Shown here one piece after another: positions 34,777-43,532 of a DNA stretch of 64,000 bases. Both the position numbers and the translations under genes were made by a program. Each line of letters begins with the position of its first letter. Positions within the stretch are counted from its first letter, which is position 1. The stretch spans positions 62,001 through 126,000 of the forward strand of contig NZ_JAMZCY010000005.1 in NCBI RefSeq assembly GCF_024519285.1. The letters are read 5' to 3'. The notes beneath the pieces were generated by a model that saw nothing but the letters and a program-made list of their open reading frames with translations, was not told the DNA's origin and ran no database searches. Source of the DNA: Cohnella sp. WQ 127256. GTDB taxonomy: Bacteria > Bacillota > Bacilli > Paenibacillales > Paenibacillaceae.

Positions 34777-36576
34777 ATGGCACGGGGGATTCTGGGTAAA
34801 CGCAGTATTTTTGTAAAAATTTTGACCTGGTTTCTCATTATTATTTGCATGTGTATTACTACTACAATTACTATTGCCTATTATCAAATTGATAGAGTAA
34901 TAGAGAATAAGGTATCCCTATCTAACCGTCAACTAGTGTCCAAAACTCTTGAGAATATCGACTATTACCTGCTCGACATTATGGAGTTGTCCAAAAATAT
35001 AGCAGTCGATGACCAAATTCTTAATTCTGTTCGCGAATTGCAACAGCAATCGCAATCATCAGTATCTTCGACCACTTCCTTTCCGCTTGACGGCTCAATG
35101 AAGAAGTATCAGTACCTGAAATCCTACATTACGGATATTTCCGCTTTTAACGCCCAGGAGCTGACCTATTATACGCAAAATTATGACTACAAAAAATCAA
35201 TCTTTAATGAGAGCTGGTATGCCATATACAACGAATTGGCCTCTGATTCGTACTTCTCAGAGGTACATCCTTCTGTCATTCATGGGACAAGTCTCGATGG
35301 CATCCAAACATTCACCTATTTCAAAAAAATATATGATATTGCAGATCCCACTCGTTATATGTATACACTTGCCATTGAATTGGACCTACGGGTCATGACA
35401 AATGCGATTAAGCAGCTCGGATCCGATGAACAATGGAGCACACTCGTAATGAACGAAAACAAAGCTGTTATCCTGAATCCACAAAACGAAAGATTAAATA
35501 GTAATGATGGCTTGTCACAACCAAGGATCCTAGCACAGAAGGATACATCAGAGATACTTCACATGGCGGGTACAGACTATTTGGTCATTGGATATACATC
35601 ACCAACGTCGCATTGGAAAATCGTCAGTGCCGCTCCTTATAAACAGCTCATGAAAAGCATTGAACCGATACGCAATTATTTAATCGCAGCTGGAGTGGGG
35701 TGTGCTTTAATAGCGTCTGTAATCGCTTTCGTATTGTCGAGAAGGCTGACAGTGCCGCTCGGCAAACTAATGAGAGCAATTCAAGAGATCGAACGGGGTA
35801 ACTTCGATATGACCATCGATATTCGTAGCGGAGATGAGATGGAACGGCTCGGTAAAGTGCTTAATCGTATGACATATAATATTAAAAATCTGCTTAACGA
35901 TAATATTCGAAAAGAGAAGCTGAAACGTAAAGCCGAATTGACCGCTCTACAAGCCCAAATTAACCCCCATTTTCTGTACAACACTTTAGAGTCCATCAAT
36001 TGGCTTGCCGTGCGAAAGAAAGAGCCGGAGATTAGTACTGTATTAACAAATCTTGGTAAATTCTTCCGCATTAGTCTCAGTAATGGCTCCCCATTCATTT
36101 TATTGGGAAAGGAAATTGAGCATATTCTGAGTTATATAAACATTCAAAAGTTTAGATACTCCAACAATTTCGAAACAGAGGTTCATGTGGATACCGAAAC
36201 GAAGGGTCTATATGTGCCTAAACTTATTTTGCAACCGATTGTTGAAAATGCTCTCATTCACGGACTTCGCAATAAAGAATCTCCTGGACGAATCATCCTA
36301 AGAGCGGACAAGTTCGATAATATGCTTACCATAACTGTCAAAGATAACGGCTCGGGTCTTGCTCCTGATACACTCAAGCAAATTCAGGGTAAGCTCGCAG
36401 GAATACCGATTACGGCTGAAAAGGAGGGAGGGTATGGATTGTTAAATATTCATGATCGAATCCAACTTTCGTTTGGACCCAATTATGGCTTATCTATTGA
36501 TAGTATACCGGAACAGGGAACATGCATCACACTCTTGCTTCCACTTATCCCAACACAGCCCGAGGAATTAGATTAA
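34777..36576 (+). CDS. YesM-type sensor histidine kinase (module C)
   Basis: The 599-residue kinase has transmembrane helices at about 13-36 and 300-322 around an extracytoplasmic Cache-like domain, a HAMP segment to about 372, and the motif LQAQINPHFLYNT with His398. The ATPase boxes are ILQPIVENALIHGL, VKDNGSGLAPD and GGYGLLNIHDRI. I start at ATG 34777, 11 bases behind GGAGG; the ATG at 34759 contains that site and has none of its own. The regulator follows after 23 bp. A second binding protein is transcribed divergently. Confidence 0.93.
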   Translation: MARGILGKRSIFVKILTWFLIIICMCITTTITIAYYQIDRVIENKVSLSNRQLVSKTLENIDYYLLDIMELSKNIAVDDQILNSVRELQQQSQSSVSSTTSFPLDGSMKKYQYLKSYITDISAFNAQELTYYTQNYDYKKSIFNESWYAIYNELASDSYFSEVHPSVIHGTSLDGIQTFTYFKKIYDIADPTRYMYTLAIELDLRVMTNAIKQLGSDEQWSTLVMNENKAVILNPQNERLNSNDGLSQPRILAQKDTSEILHMAGTDYLVIGYTSPTSHWKIVSAAPYKQLMKSIEPIRNYLIAAGVGCALIASVIAFVLSRRLTVPLGKLMRAIQEIERGNFDMTIDIRSGDEMERLGKVLNRMTYNIKNLLNDNIRKEKLKRKAELTALQAQINPHFLYNTLESINWLAVRKKEPEISTVLTNLGKFFRISLSNGSPFILLGKEIEHILSYINIQKFRYSNNFETEVHVDTETKGLYVPKLILQPIVENALIHGLRNKESPGRIILRADKFDNMLTITVKDNGSGLAPDTLKQIQGKLAGIPITAEKEGGYGLLNIHDRIQLSFGPNYGLSIDSIPEQGTCITLLLPLIPTQPEELD

Positions 36577-36599
36577 GTAACATAACGGAGGCAGAGTAA

Positions 36600-38123
36600 A
36601 TGCTGAAAGTAATAGTTGCCGACGACGAGGAACAAATTCGACTCGGTATCGCAGAAGGAATACCCTGGGAAGATATTGGACTTACACTGGTTGGAACAGC
36701 TGAGAATGGCCGTGATGCGCTAGAGTTAGTGATGAAACAGCTTCCCGAAATCGTCCTCTTTGATATTAATATGCCTTTTATGAGTGGACTCGAATTCGCT
36801 GCGGAAGCTAAGAAAGCCCTGCCCCATAGCCAGTTCATCGTTCTCTCAGGTTATGACGATTTTGAATACGCACAGGAAGCGATTAATTTGGGTGTGAGCG
36901 ACTATTTACTCAAACCGATATCGCCTACCGATCTTGTAGAAGCGCTTGAAAAGGCAAAGCATAAGTTGTTAGATAGACAAAATCAAGAGCGGTTCTTGGA
37001 TAAATTGAAGCATCAGATGAAACAAGCGATCCCTCTTCTACGAGAAAACCTAGTGTCCGATATCATGCATCATAGAACCACATATAACTCTATCTTGCAT
37101 CAACTGGAACATTTAGAATTGTATTTCCCTTCTGACAAGTTTGCTGTACTGCTCATAGAGCCTATGTCATTTCTCGGCAAGTTAAATAGTCCTGAGGCCG
37201 ACCGTCAGCTCACTCTATTCGCTGTCCGTAACATATGCGACGAGGCCATTAATGAGACAGTGTCAGCCTATTCCGTTATCGGTAACACAGGATTGGTCGA
37301 AATTCTCATCTCATTTCCATCGGATACAACAGATCTACATCCATTATTGAACTTAGTTTCAGAGCGTATTCAGCATGTCATCCAAACTCACCTGAGAATA
37401 TCGGTTATTATAGGGACGGGTCATATCTACAGTGGGTTAGAGCAGGTACAGTATTCCTATCGAGAAGCGTTGCTTGCGTTTCGCTTTCGAGCTCCACTGC
37501 TGCCAGGTTACCCGCTTGATAAGGAAATGGAGCTTCTTGGCGCGGTTAAGAATGGTAGCCGTCTAGCCCTCAGCATTCTTGATGAGATGATTGAAGAAAT
37601 GAAGCAAAATACCGATGAGACTAAGCATGAGGAAATTGTGAGAGTCATAGAACACCAAGTGTATATCTCGTTAACCAAGCTGTTGTCTAGCCATGGCTTT
37701 ACTGGTGAAAGACTCTCTTCCCTTAATTTAGAAACGGCTCCCGTTCACGAGCTTGTTAACCGCTCACTACAGTTGATCACAGAAGCACAGGGTGTTTCCT
37801 ATCGCAAGGAAATTGAAGCCGTCAAAACATATATCGTTGTTCATTATGCAGATGATGTTGCGCTAAAGGATATCGCCGAGAGTGTATATATGAATATGAA
37901 TTATCTCTGCACCTTATTTAAAGCAGAAGTAGGTGAGACGATTATTCAGTACCTCACCCGTTATCGAATGGAGAGAGCAAGAGAGCAACTGCTTGGCACC
38001 TCACTACGGATCTTTGAAATCGCAGAGAAAGTGGGCTACAGCAATACCAATTACTTTAGTTCCGCCTATAAGAAGTTTTACGGTCTATCTCCTAACGAAT
38101 TTAGAGAGAGTAAGTTGGAATAA
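36600..38123 (+). CDS. YesN-type response regulator, AraC output (module C)
   Basis: The 507-residue protein has the receiver (acidic pair Asp8-Asp9, phospho-acceptor Asp55 in VLFDINMPFMSG, Lys in LLKPISPTD) and two C-terminal helix-turn-helix motifs (LKDIAESVYMNMNYLCTLF, IFEIAEKVGYSNTNYFSSAY) ending FYGLSPNEF. GGAGG lies eight bases before the ATG. The closest candidate target is the 21-bp direct repeat at 33280-33311 in front of the transporter operon. A terminator follows at once. Confidence 0.93.
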   Translation: MLKVIVADDEEQIRLGIAEGIPWEDIGLTLVGTAENGRDALELVMKQLPEIVLFDINMPFMSGLEFAAEAKKALPHSQFIVLSGYDDFEYAQEAINLGVSDYLLKPISPTDLVEALEKAKHKLLDRQNQERFLDKLKHQMKQAIPLLRENLVSDIMHHRTTYNSILHQLEHLELYFPSDKFAVLLIEPMSFLGKLNSPEADRQLTLFAVRNICDEAINETVSAYSVIGNTGLVEILISFPSDTTDLHPLLNLVSERIQHVIQTHLRISVIIGTGHIYSGLEQVQYSYREALLAFRFRAPLLPGYPLDKEMELLGAVKNGSRLALSILDEMIEEMKQNTDETKHEEIVRVIEHQVYISLTKLLSSHGFTGERLSSLNLETAPVHELVNRSLQLITEAQGVSYRKEIEAVKTYIVVHYADDVALKDIAESVYMNMNYLCTLFKAEVGETIIQYLTRYRMERAREQLLGTSLRIFEIAEKVGYSNTNYFSSAYKKFYGLSPNEFRESKLE

Positions 38124-38128
38124 CGAAT

Positions 38129-38163
38129 AAAGACAAGCCCTATAAGCGGACTTGTCTTTATTA
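38129..38163. terminator. Terminator between yesN and the convergent secreted-protein gene
   Basis: AAAGACAAG (38129-38137) and CTTGTCTTT (38151-38159) form the stem around an inner CCC/GGG-like portion. A/T-rich ends on both sides suit termination from either direction. Confidence 0.75.
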
Positions 38164-38179
38164 TTGTTTATTTTATTCC

Positions 38180-40453
38180 TTACCAAGACCAGTTCTGACC
38201 CTGATACGTACTATAGGTATAAGACCAGTCACGCGCCTTAAGGAATTGATAATTTCGGCCATTAGAGTTGCTCTTCAAGTTGTCCATTATGTTCTTAGCG
38301 CGTTGGTAGAATTCTGCTCCGCCCCATCCCATATGAACGACAATAAACGCAGGGGTTCTATTACTTACCGTTGAGCGGATAAGATCGGCCGTCTCCTGAA
38401 CTGTCCTTCCCGTCTCAATATCCCCACTGACCATAAGGGTGCTGTAGGTGGTTGCCCTGTTGGATGATGACAACTTAATCAATCCATTTAAATTTTCCCG
38501 CCCCAGTATAATGCCGGCCCATTTCACAATATCTGCTTTAGTCTCGTCACCATAACTATGATAATAGACGGGGGTGTCCGTCAACTTCGCGTAATCCTTG
38601 AATGTATTGCCTAATATGGCCGACGAGGTATCCGAATCCCGGATAGACTTATCCGACCAATTAAACATGATATCATCGCCTGAAGGTAAATTTTGTGCAA
38701 AATAATTCCAGACCGCAGGCGCGACATTTGCAAGCTGGGGATTTATTGAAATGGACATAGGAACTTGTCCCAAAGCGCCGGACTTGCCAACTGTCCACTG
38801 TTTCAGCATGAACTGAAACCCGAGATTAACCGCGTCGCCGTCCGTGCCTTTAAAGACGACAAAGACATCGTTGGGAGCGACGGGGTATGCCACGGCATCA
38901 TCAAGCTTATAACTGCTGTCAGGGAACGAGCCATATACACTATAGTTAGTTAGTTGATTACCACCTGTTACTGAATAAGAGGTTCCATTAAGTATTTGCG
39001 GCACCTCAGCAAACCCATTTCGATTCGGATGAGTGGGTACCCAGCCGAGAATAGCCATTTGTCCTTCAGTATATTTATAAAGTAAGTTCATAAGAGCGGT
39101 GTCGTCATTGCTATCGGCGACATCTAGATTAAACATAAACCCGTTTGTAGCTACTGCGTAATCAACTGCTCCCTCATTAAAGCGCGTATCACTCTCCCAA
39201 GGGGCACCGCCAGCACCAACTAAGTTAACGCTTCGGTAGCCGTCCAATCCCATAGAAAAGACCGCTTTATGATTCTGATTCGATGTTGCGAAATAGTTGT
39301 CAACTTGCCAATTAAGTACCTCCCAGTCCGTTGAAAAATGATTGGTTCTCAAATCCATCTGAACAGGGATATTGAAACCCCAAGCCACAATATCATCCTT
39401 GACAGCTGGGGATACTGCTAGCCAGTTATTTTGGGCTGCAATCGTTACTGCAGCTGCTGCAGATGCTTGTCTAACCTGCCCCGTTAGATTATCGTCCCAT
39501 ATGATCAATCCCTTGATGGCAGATTGGTAATTCGTAATTAGCGTTCTTAGACCTCCGTTTGTGCCGGAGGACCTGGAGAGCGTCGTTCTAGGCAGGTTCT
39601 TTAAATCCGGAGCTTGATTCAGTATTTCTTGAGCCCATATCCAACCATTATTTTTAGTAGGGTCTGTTTGGTATGGATGAGTCCAATCCCAAGAATCATT
39701 ATAAAAATAAATTTTATTGGCGTTGGTACGATTGATGAGACCTTGAATGACTTGAGCACTGACAATTGCATCAGTCGAATCCCCATCCGAATAGGGACCG
39801 CGCAAATCTAATAGAGTCACAGATGTCGCTTGCGGCATGCCATTCCGATCAAATAGAGGGGTTGTAAGGCTCGGAGTTACACCTCCGCGAGTCGTAATTT
39901 CCATATCATCGAACCAAACGGTACCAGTACCGTTAACGAATAAATAAAGCCTGACGGATACTGCGGTTGGCGCAGCGGTAAAAGTTGTCGTGATATTTCG
40001 CCAAGCTGCCGTTCCTGTCTCATAGTTGCTGTCCCAGCGGGTACCGGCAATAATGGCTCCGGCGCTATCCAATTGTTCCATCCAAACTTTAGATCCTATA
40101 CCTGTCAGATTGCTCATCTTGCGCCAAACGGAAAATTTGTACGAATTTCCGGGTACAAGCGTCACACTATCGCCAACAGCCTTTCGAAAAGCCCCTGCCG
40201 AGGAAGATACGCTAATGCTAGCAGAATGAGCTCCATTAAATGCTTGATCCGTCGCCCAAGTATATGTCGGAGTATTCAACCAGTTCTGGGTTGCCCATCC
40301 ATTTGCGTTGATTGGATTAGATTCGAAATCACCATTAGTAGCAATATTAACGGAAGCATAAGTTCGAGGCTGCAAGGGGAGGGAGGTTACAATGATAGTC
40401 ATCAAAATAACAAAAATAACTATTTTATTTATTAAAGTTTTCAGTAGCACCAT
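38180..40453 (-). CDS. Secreted GxGYxYP-like protein with carbohydrate-binding module
   Basis: The 757-residue protein has a signal peptide (helix at about 8-30, cleavage near TYAS-VN) and no anchor, so it is probably exported. Residues about 35-190 form a CBM4/9-like beta sandwich (NGDFESNPINANGWATQNW, TVWFDDMEITT). The remainder begins VTLLDLRGPYSDGDSTDAIV, with VIQGLINRTNANKIYFYN and FKGTDGDAVNLGFQFML, resembling the GxGYxYP family, a putative glycoside hydrolase group of unproven activity. GGAG lies nine bases before its ATG. It closes the carbohydrate island and could release the sugars that the importers take up. Confidence 0.7.
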   Translation of the reverse strand: MVLLKTLINKIVIFVILMTIIVTSLPLQPRTYASVNIATNGDFESNPINANGWATQNWLNTPTYTWATDQAFNGAHSASISVSSSAGAFRKAVGDSVTLVPGNSYKFSVWRKMSNLTGIGSKVWMEQLDSAGAIIAGTRWDSNYETGTAAWRNITTTFTAAPTAVSVRLYLFVNGTGTVWFDDMEITTRGGVTPSLTTPLFDRNGMPQATSVTLLDLRGPYSDGDSTDAIVSAQVIQGLINRTNANKIYFYNDSWDWTHPYQTDPTKNNGWIWAQEILNQAPDLKNLPRTTLSRSSGTNGGLRTLITNYQSAIKGLIIWDDNLTGQVRQASAAAAVTIAAQNNWLAVSPAVKDDIVAWGFNIPVQMDLRTNHFSTDWEVLNWQVDNYFATSNQNHKAVFSMGLDGYRSVNLVGAGGAPWESDTRFNEGAVDYAVATNGFMFNLDVADSNDDTALMNLLYKYTEGQMAILGWVPTHPNRNGFAEVPQILNGTSYSVTGGNQLTNYSVYGSFPDSSYKLDDAVAYPVAPNDVFVVFKGTDGDAVNLGFQFMLKQWTVGKSGALGQVPMSISINPQLANVAPAVWNYFAQNLPSGDDIMFNWSDKSIRDSDTSSAILGNTFKDYAKLTDTPVYYHSYGDETKADIVKWAGIILGRENLNGLIKLSSSNRATTYSTLMVSGDIETGRTVQETADLIRSTVSNRTPAFIVVHMGWGGAEFYQRAKNIMDNLKSNSNGRNYQFLKARDWSYTYSTYQGQNWSW

Positions 40454-40839
40454 GATTAAGTTCTCCTTTTATTAAATTTTGTCTAGTTAAGTACAGCTGA
40501 ACCACGCGAAATTGAACACAAGCAACATGAGATTACTTCTTTCGATCATTTTCCTCTCTTTCGATTTTAATTTATTAGCATAGTTTGCTACTCCACGCGG
40601 CCGCTATAAAACGCGATGGTGTCAGACTTGAAAATAGTATAAAAAGAAAAGAGACATGAAAGAATATGATATCTTCGGATCTTTGATTAAATATCTTCAC
40701 AAATGGAAGAGTTAATGTAAGAAACCAATCTTTGTCCGAGGAGTAGACCTTGTGCTTTTTTGAGCAATCTTCGCATAAGCTTGAACCATGGATTCCCGTG
40801 GACGACCCCGTAAGGGACTACGTTGGGAGGTGTGTTCGA
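40454..40839. promoter_or_regulatory. Divergent intergenic region with direct repeat
   Basis: This 386-bp gap separates the secreted-protein gene (minus) from yunB (plus). CTTTCGAT occurs at 40539-40546 and 40558-40565, 19 bp apart, read as ATCGAAAG towards the secreted-protein gene, a possible regulator site. TTCAAT-17-TACTTA on the minus strand is a weak promoter candidate. A sporulation promoter is expected for yunB, but I could not place it. I see no gene in the gap. Confidence 0.35.
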
Positions 40840-41778
40840 GTGTTGCGCAGAAAATGGGGCAAGGGTATTACCTTTACATTTTTACGAAATGGGTCACTTC
40901 CAAAGCCAGTTCCTCGTAGATGGGGAAGAGGGTTCTCTTTATTCCGTAGTGGATCTACACCGAAGCCAGTTCCACGTAGATGGGGTTCACGTCGAAGGTT
41001 TTCTGCTCTAGGTGGTGGATCAGCCTATACACCTGTGAAGAAATGGGCATCTAACCGGCCACCTCGCAAGAAGATGAGGCGTAAGCACTTCTGGTTAATC
41101 ACGATGCTCGTTGTTCTGTTCCTGACGATTCAAGCTTCGATTTTTCTAGATCGAGAGCTACGTGACCCCCTCATGTTCTTAGCCAAAATCCGTGTGAAGC
41201 AATTGGCAACGGAAGCCATCAATACGGCCATCCAAGAACAGATTGCACAAACCGCCGACTCGGATAAAATGATTCGGTGGAAGACGAGCGTCGATGGTAA
41301 AATTACCGGCTTTGAGATCGATTACAAGCAACAGATGGCGATTACGGCCAAGACTCTCGATATCGTTAATCAAGTGTTGAAAGAGCATGAAGATGTCCCG
41401 GAACGTATTCCTATTGGACATGCGCTTAACAGTCCGATTATTTCTTCCTTCGGACCTAGCGTAGCCGTGAAATTTCACCCAGCAAGTGTCGTTAAAGTCG
41501 ACGTGGAAACCGAGCAAAGTGAAGCAGGCATTAATAATCTTTTGGTGGAAGTATACGTACGTATTCGCACGGAAATCGCTGTCGTGGTCCCCTTCGATAA
41601 GGAGCCTGAAATTATCGAAACCAAAATTCCACTTTCCTACGCGATGGTTGTCGGTGATGTTCCAACTTATTACTACGATAATAACGGTAATCCGGTTGGT
41701 AATGGTGCGGCGCAAGCCCCGGCAATCGCATTACCAAATAAGCCGGAGTTAGCTCTACCCGCGCAGGAAACTCATTAA
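40840..41778 (+). CDS. yunB: Sporulation protein YunB with repeat-bearing N-terminal extension
   Basis: The C-terminal part (from about residue 83) is YunB, a membrane protein made in the mother cell during sporulation: one helix (HFWLITMLVVLFLTIQASIF, about 83-103) then IRVKQLATEAINTAIQEQI, SFGPSVAVKFHPASVVKVDV and KIPLSYAMVVGDVP. I start at GTG 40840 behind GGGAGG (nine bases), giving 312 residues; an upstream in-frame ATG at 40750 lacks a ribosome site. Bacillus YunB is about 250 residues. The extra length is three tandem units of about 20-23 residues (RWGRGFSLFRSGSTPKPVPR type), highly basic and cytosolic. A terminator follows. Confidence 0.88.
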   Translation: MLRRKWGKGITFTFLRNGSLPKPVPRRWGRGFSLFRSGSTPKPVPRRWGSRRRFSALGGGSAYTPVKKWASNRPPRKKMRRKHFWLITMLVVLFLTIQASIFLDRELRDPLMFLAKIRVKQLATEAINTAIQEQIAQTADSDKMIRWKTSVDGKITGFEIDYKQQMAITAKTLDIVNQVLKEHEDVPERIPIGHALNSPIISSFGPSVAVKFHPASVVKVDVETEQSEAGINNLLVEVYVRIRTEIAVVVPFDKEPEIIETKIPLSYAMVVGDVPTYYYDNNGNPVGNGAAQAPAIALPNKPELALPAQETH

Positions 41779-41781
41779 CAG

Positions 41782-41825
41782 TCCGACCTTGTCCTGAATA
41801 GGGATAGGGTCGGATTTTCTTTTTT
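41782..41825 (+). terminator. Terminator after yunB
   Basis: TCCGACC (41782-41788) pairs with GGTCGGA (41808-41814), with an inner TCC/GGA pairing, followed by TTTTCTTTTTTTTC. It isolates yunB from the kdu genes. Confidence 0.75.
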
Positions 41826-41830
41826 TCGAT

Positions 41831-41873
41831 GTTCACAAATGTTCGTAAATGTATGATAAAATATAAACGAACA
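41831..41873 (+). promoter_or_regulatory. Putative DeoR operator and promoter of kduI
   Basis: TGTTCGT (41840-41846) and ACGAACA (41867-41873) are a perfect inverted pair around the -10 region (TAAAAT, 41857-41862). An extra half-site TGTTC lies at 41830-41834, 10 bp before the left arm, and CGAACAAAAACAAAC follows the right arm. TTCACA at 41832-41837 may be a -35. The downstream DeoR-family gene is the likely ligand. Confidence 0.5.
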
Positions 41874-41898
41874 AAAACAAACTAATGGGGGTATTGAA

Positions 41899-42726
41899 TT
41901 GGAAATCAGACACTCTTCAAATCCAGCAGACGCGAAGCATTATGATACAGCGAGGCTGCGTCAGCAGTACTTAATAGAAAACCTTTTTGAAGTAGATCAA
42001 ATTAAAATGGTATACAGCCACGACGATCGCATGGTCATTGGTGGAGCATTTCCGATCAACGAAACGTTAACGCTGGAAGCTAAGGATGTTCTGAAAACGG
42101 ATTATTTTCTAGAGCGCCGTGAAGTTGCCTTCATTAATATTGGTGGAGAAGCAGCTATTGAGGCGGACGGTGTTTGCTACACATTGAACAAGCTGGATAC
42201 CTTGTATGTAGGGAAAGGGACCAAAGAGGTTAAGATCTTAAGTGCGAATGCTGAGCCTGCTAAAATTTATTTCTGCTCTGCACTTGCTCATGCAACGTAC
42301 CCAACTCGTAAGGTTTCCGTGCAGGAAGCGAACACACTGAACCTTGGATCACTTGAAAGTTCTAATGAACGTACCATCCATCAAATTGTTCATGAGGGTG
42401 GAATTCAGTCTTGTCAGCTCATGATGGGAGTCACTCTGTTCAAGCCAGGAAGTGTATGGAACACGATGCCAGCCCATCTTCACGATCGTCGTATGGAAGC
42501 TTATCTTTATTTCGATATGAATGCGGATGCACGCGTATTTCATTTCATGGGTGAAGTAGACGAAACTCGTCATCTCCTTGTGGCGAATGAGCAAGCGATT
42601 ATTTCGCCGGCTTGGTCCATCCATTCCGGAGCAGGGACAAGCAGCTATGCGTTTATTTGGTCGATGGCCGGTGAGAACTATTCGTTCAAGGATCAGGAGT
42701 TCATCCCTATGGATGTGTTAAAGTAG
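41899..42726 (+). CDS. kduI: 5-keto-4-deoxyuronate isomerase
   Basis: KduI converts 5-keto-4-deoxyuronate to 2,5-diketo-3-deoxygluconate in pectin and uronate breakdown. The 275-residue length matches the family. The zinc ligands are in place: His193, His195 and Glu200 in PAHLHDRRMEAYLYF and His242 in WSIHSGAG, matching the known spacing of the family. The start is TTG at 41899, seven bases behind GGGGG. It is followed by a DeoR regulator and kduD in the same direction. No pectate lyase or KdgK/KdgA gene is in the window. Confidence 0.95.
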   Translation: MEIRHSSNPADAKHYDTARLRQQYLIENLFEVDQIKMVYSHDDRMVIGGAFPINETLTLEAKDVLKTDYFLERREVAFINIGGEAAIEADGVCYTLNKLDTLYVGKGTKEVKILSANAEPAKIYFCSALAHATYPTRKVSVQEANTLNLGSLESSNERTIHQIVHEGGIQSCQLMMGVTLFKPGSVWNTMPAHLHDRRMEAYLYFDMNADARVFHFMGEVDETRHLLVANEQAIISPAWSIHSGAGTSSYAFIWSMAGENYSFKDQEFIPMDVLK

Positions 42727-42758
42727 AAGCAACTGAATTCGGGAGGAATACCCCATTT

Positions 42759-43532
42759 ATGCTTGCCATTACACGCCACCAATCGATACTTGAATTGTTA
42801 CAGGTACAAGGAACCGTTCAGGTGTCCGAATTAAGTGAACAGTTTTCGGTTACGCCTAAGACGATTCGCGAGGATTTAGAGAGACTAGAAGAGAAGGGTT
42901 TGCTCAAAAGGATCCATGGAGGCGCGATAAGTCACAGCGATGAAGTCGAGCCGATGCTGCCTTTGCAAATTCCGAATAAGAAGCATTTGCAGGAGAAGGA
43001 AGCCATCGCCATTCACGCTCTTCGCTATATTCAGCAAGATGACGTGATTGCGCTTGATGTGGGGAGCACAACTCTTGAGATCGCCAAGCTGCTTCCTAAT
43101 CTGCCGCTCACTGTATTAACGAATGATCTATTGATCATTCGCGAGCTTATGATGAAGGAAAACATTCGTCTTGTTGTCCCAGGAGGATATCGGCATCGCA
43201 ATGTGCTGATCGGTAACGAAGCTCTCGAGTGGCTTACCCGATTAAATGTACAAAAGCTATTTTTATCGGCAACAGGCATTCACGATAAATTCGGGTTATC
43301 CGTGTTTACTGGAGAATTACTCGATTTGAAAAAAGCTTATTTGTCTGGTGCCAAAGAAATCTATGGAGTTGCCGATCATAGTAAGTTCGATCGTGCAGCG
43401 CTCCAAACCTTCGCCACCTTGCAAGATCTGGATGTCTTAATTACAGACGACGGGCTCGATGAAGAAATACTTCGTCGCTACGAAGAGGGAGGCTTGGTGA
43501 AAATTGAAAGAGCAGCAACGTCATTTATTTGA
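42759..43532 (+). CDS. DeoR-family transcriptional regulator
   Basis: The 257-residue protein has an N-terminal DeoR helix-turn-helix (VQVSELSEQFSVTPKTIRED, then LERLEEKGLLKRIHGGA) and a C-terminal sugar-phosphate-sensing domain with the family motifs LDVGSTTLEIAKLL and VLTNDLLI. It lies between kduI and kduD, so it probably represses the cassette and responds to a phosphorylated uronate intermediate (inference). GGGAGG lies 12 bases before the ATG. Its last 29 bp overlap the start of kduD. Confidence 0.92.
   Translation: MLAITRHQSILELLQVQGTVQVSELSEQFSVTPKTIREDLERLEEKGLLKRIHGGAISHSDEVEPMLPLQIPNKKHLQEKEAIAIHALRYIQQDDVIALDVGSTTLEIAKLLPNLPLTVLTNDLLIIRELMMKENIRLVVPGGYRHRNVLIGNEALEWLTRLNVQKLFLSATGIHDKFGLSVFTGELLDLKKAYLSGAKEIYGVADHSKFDRAALQTFATLQDLDVLITDDGLDEEILRRYEEGGLVKIERAATSFI

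Noticed and set aside
5425..38123. The glycosidase-importer island as a polysaccharide utilisation locus of Bacteroidetes type
   Set aside because: There is no SusC/SusD pair. The layout is the usual Firmicute style of separate YesMN-ABC-GH modules.
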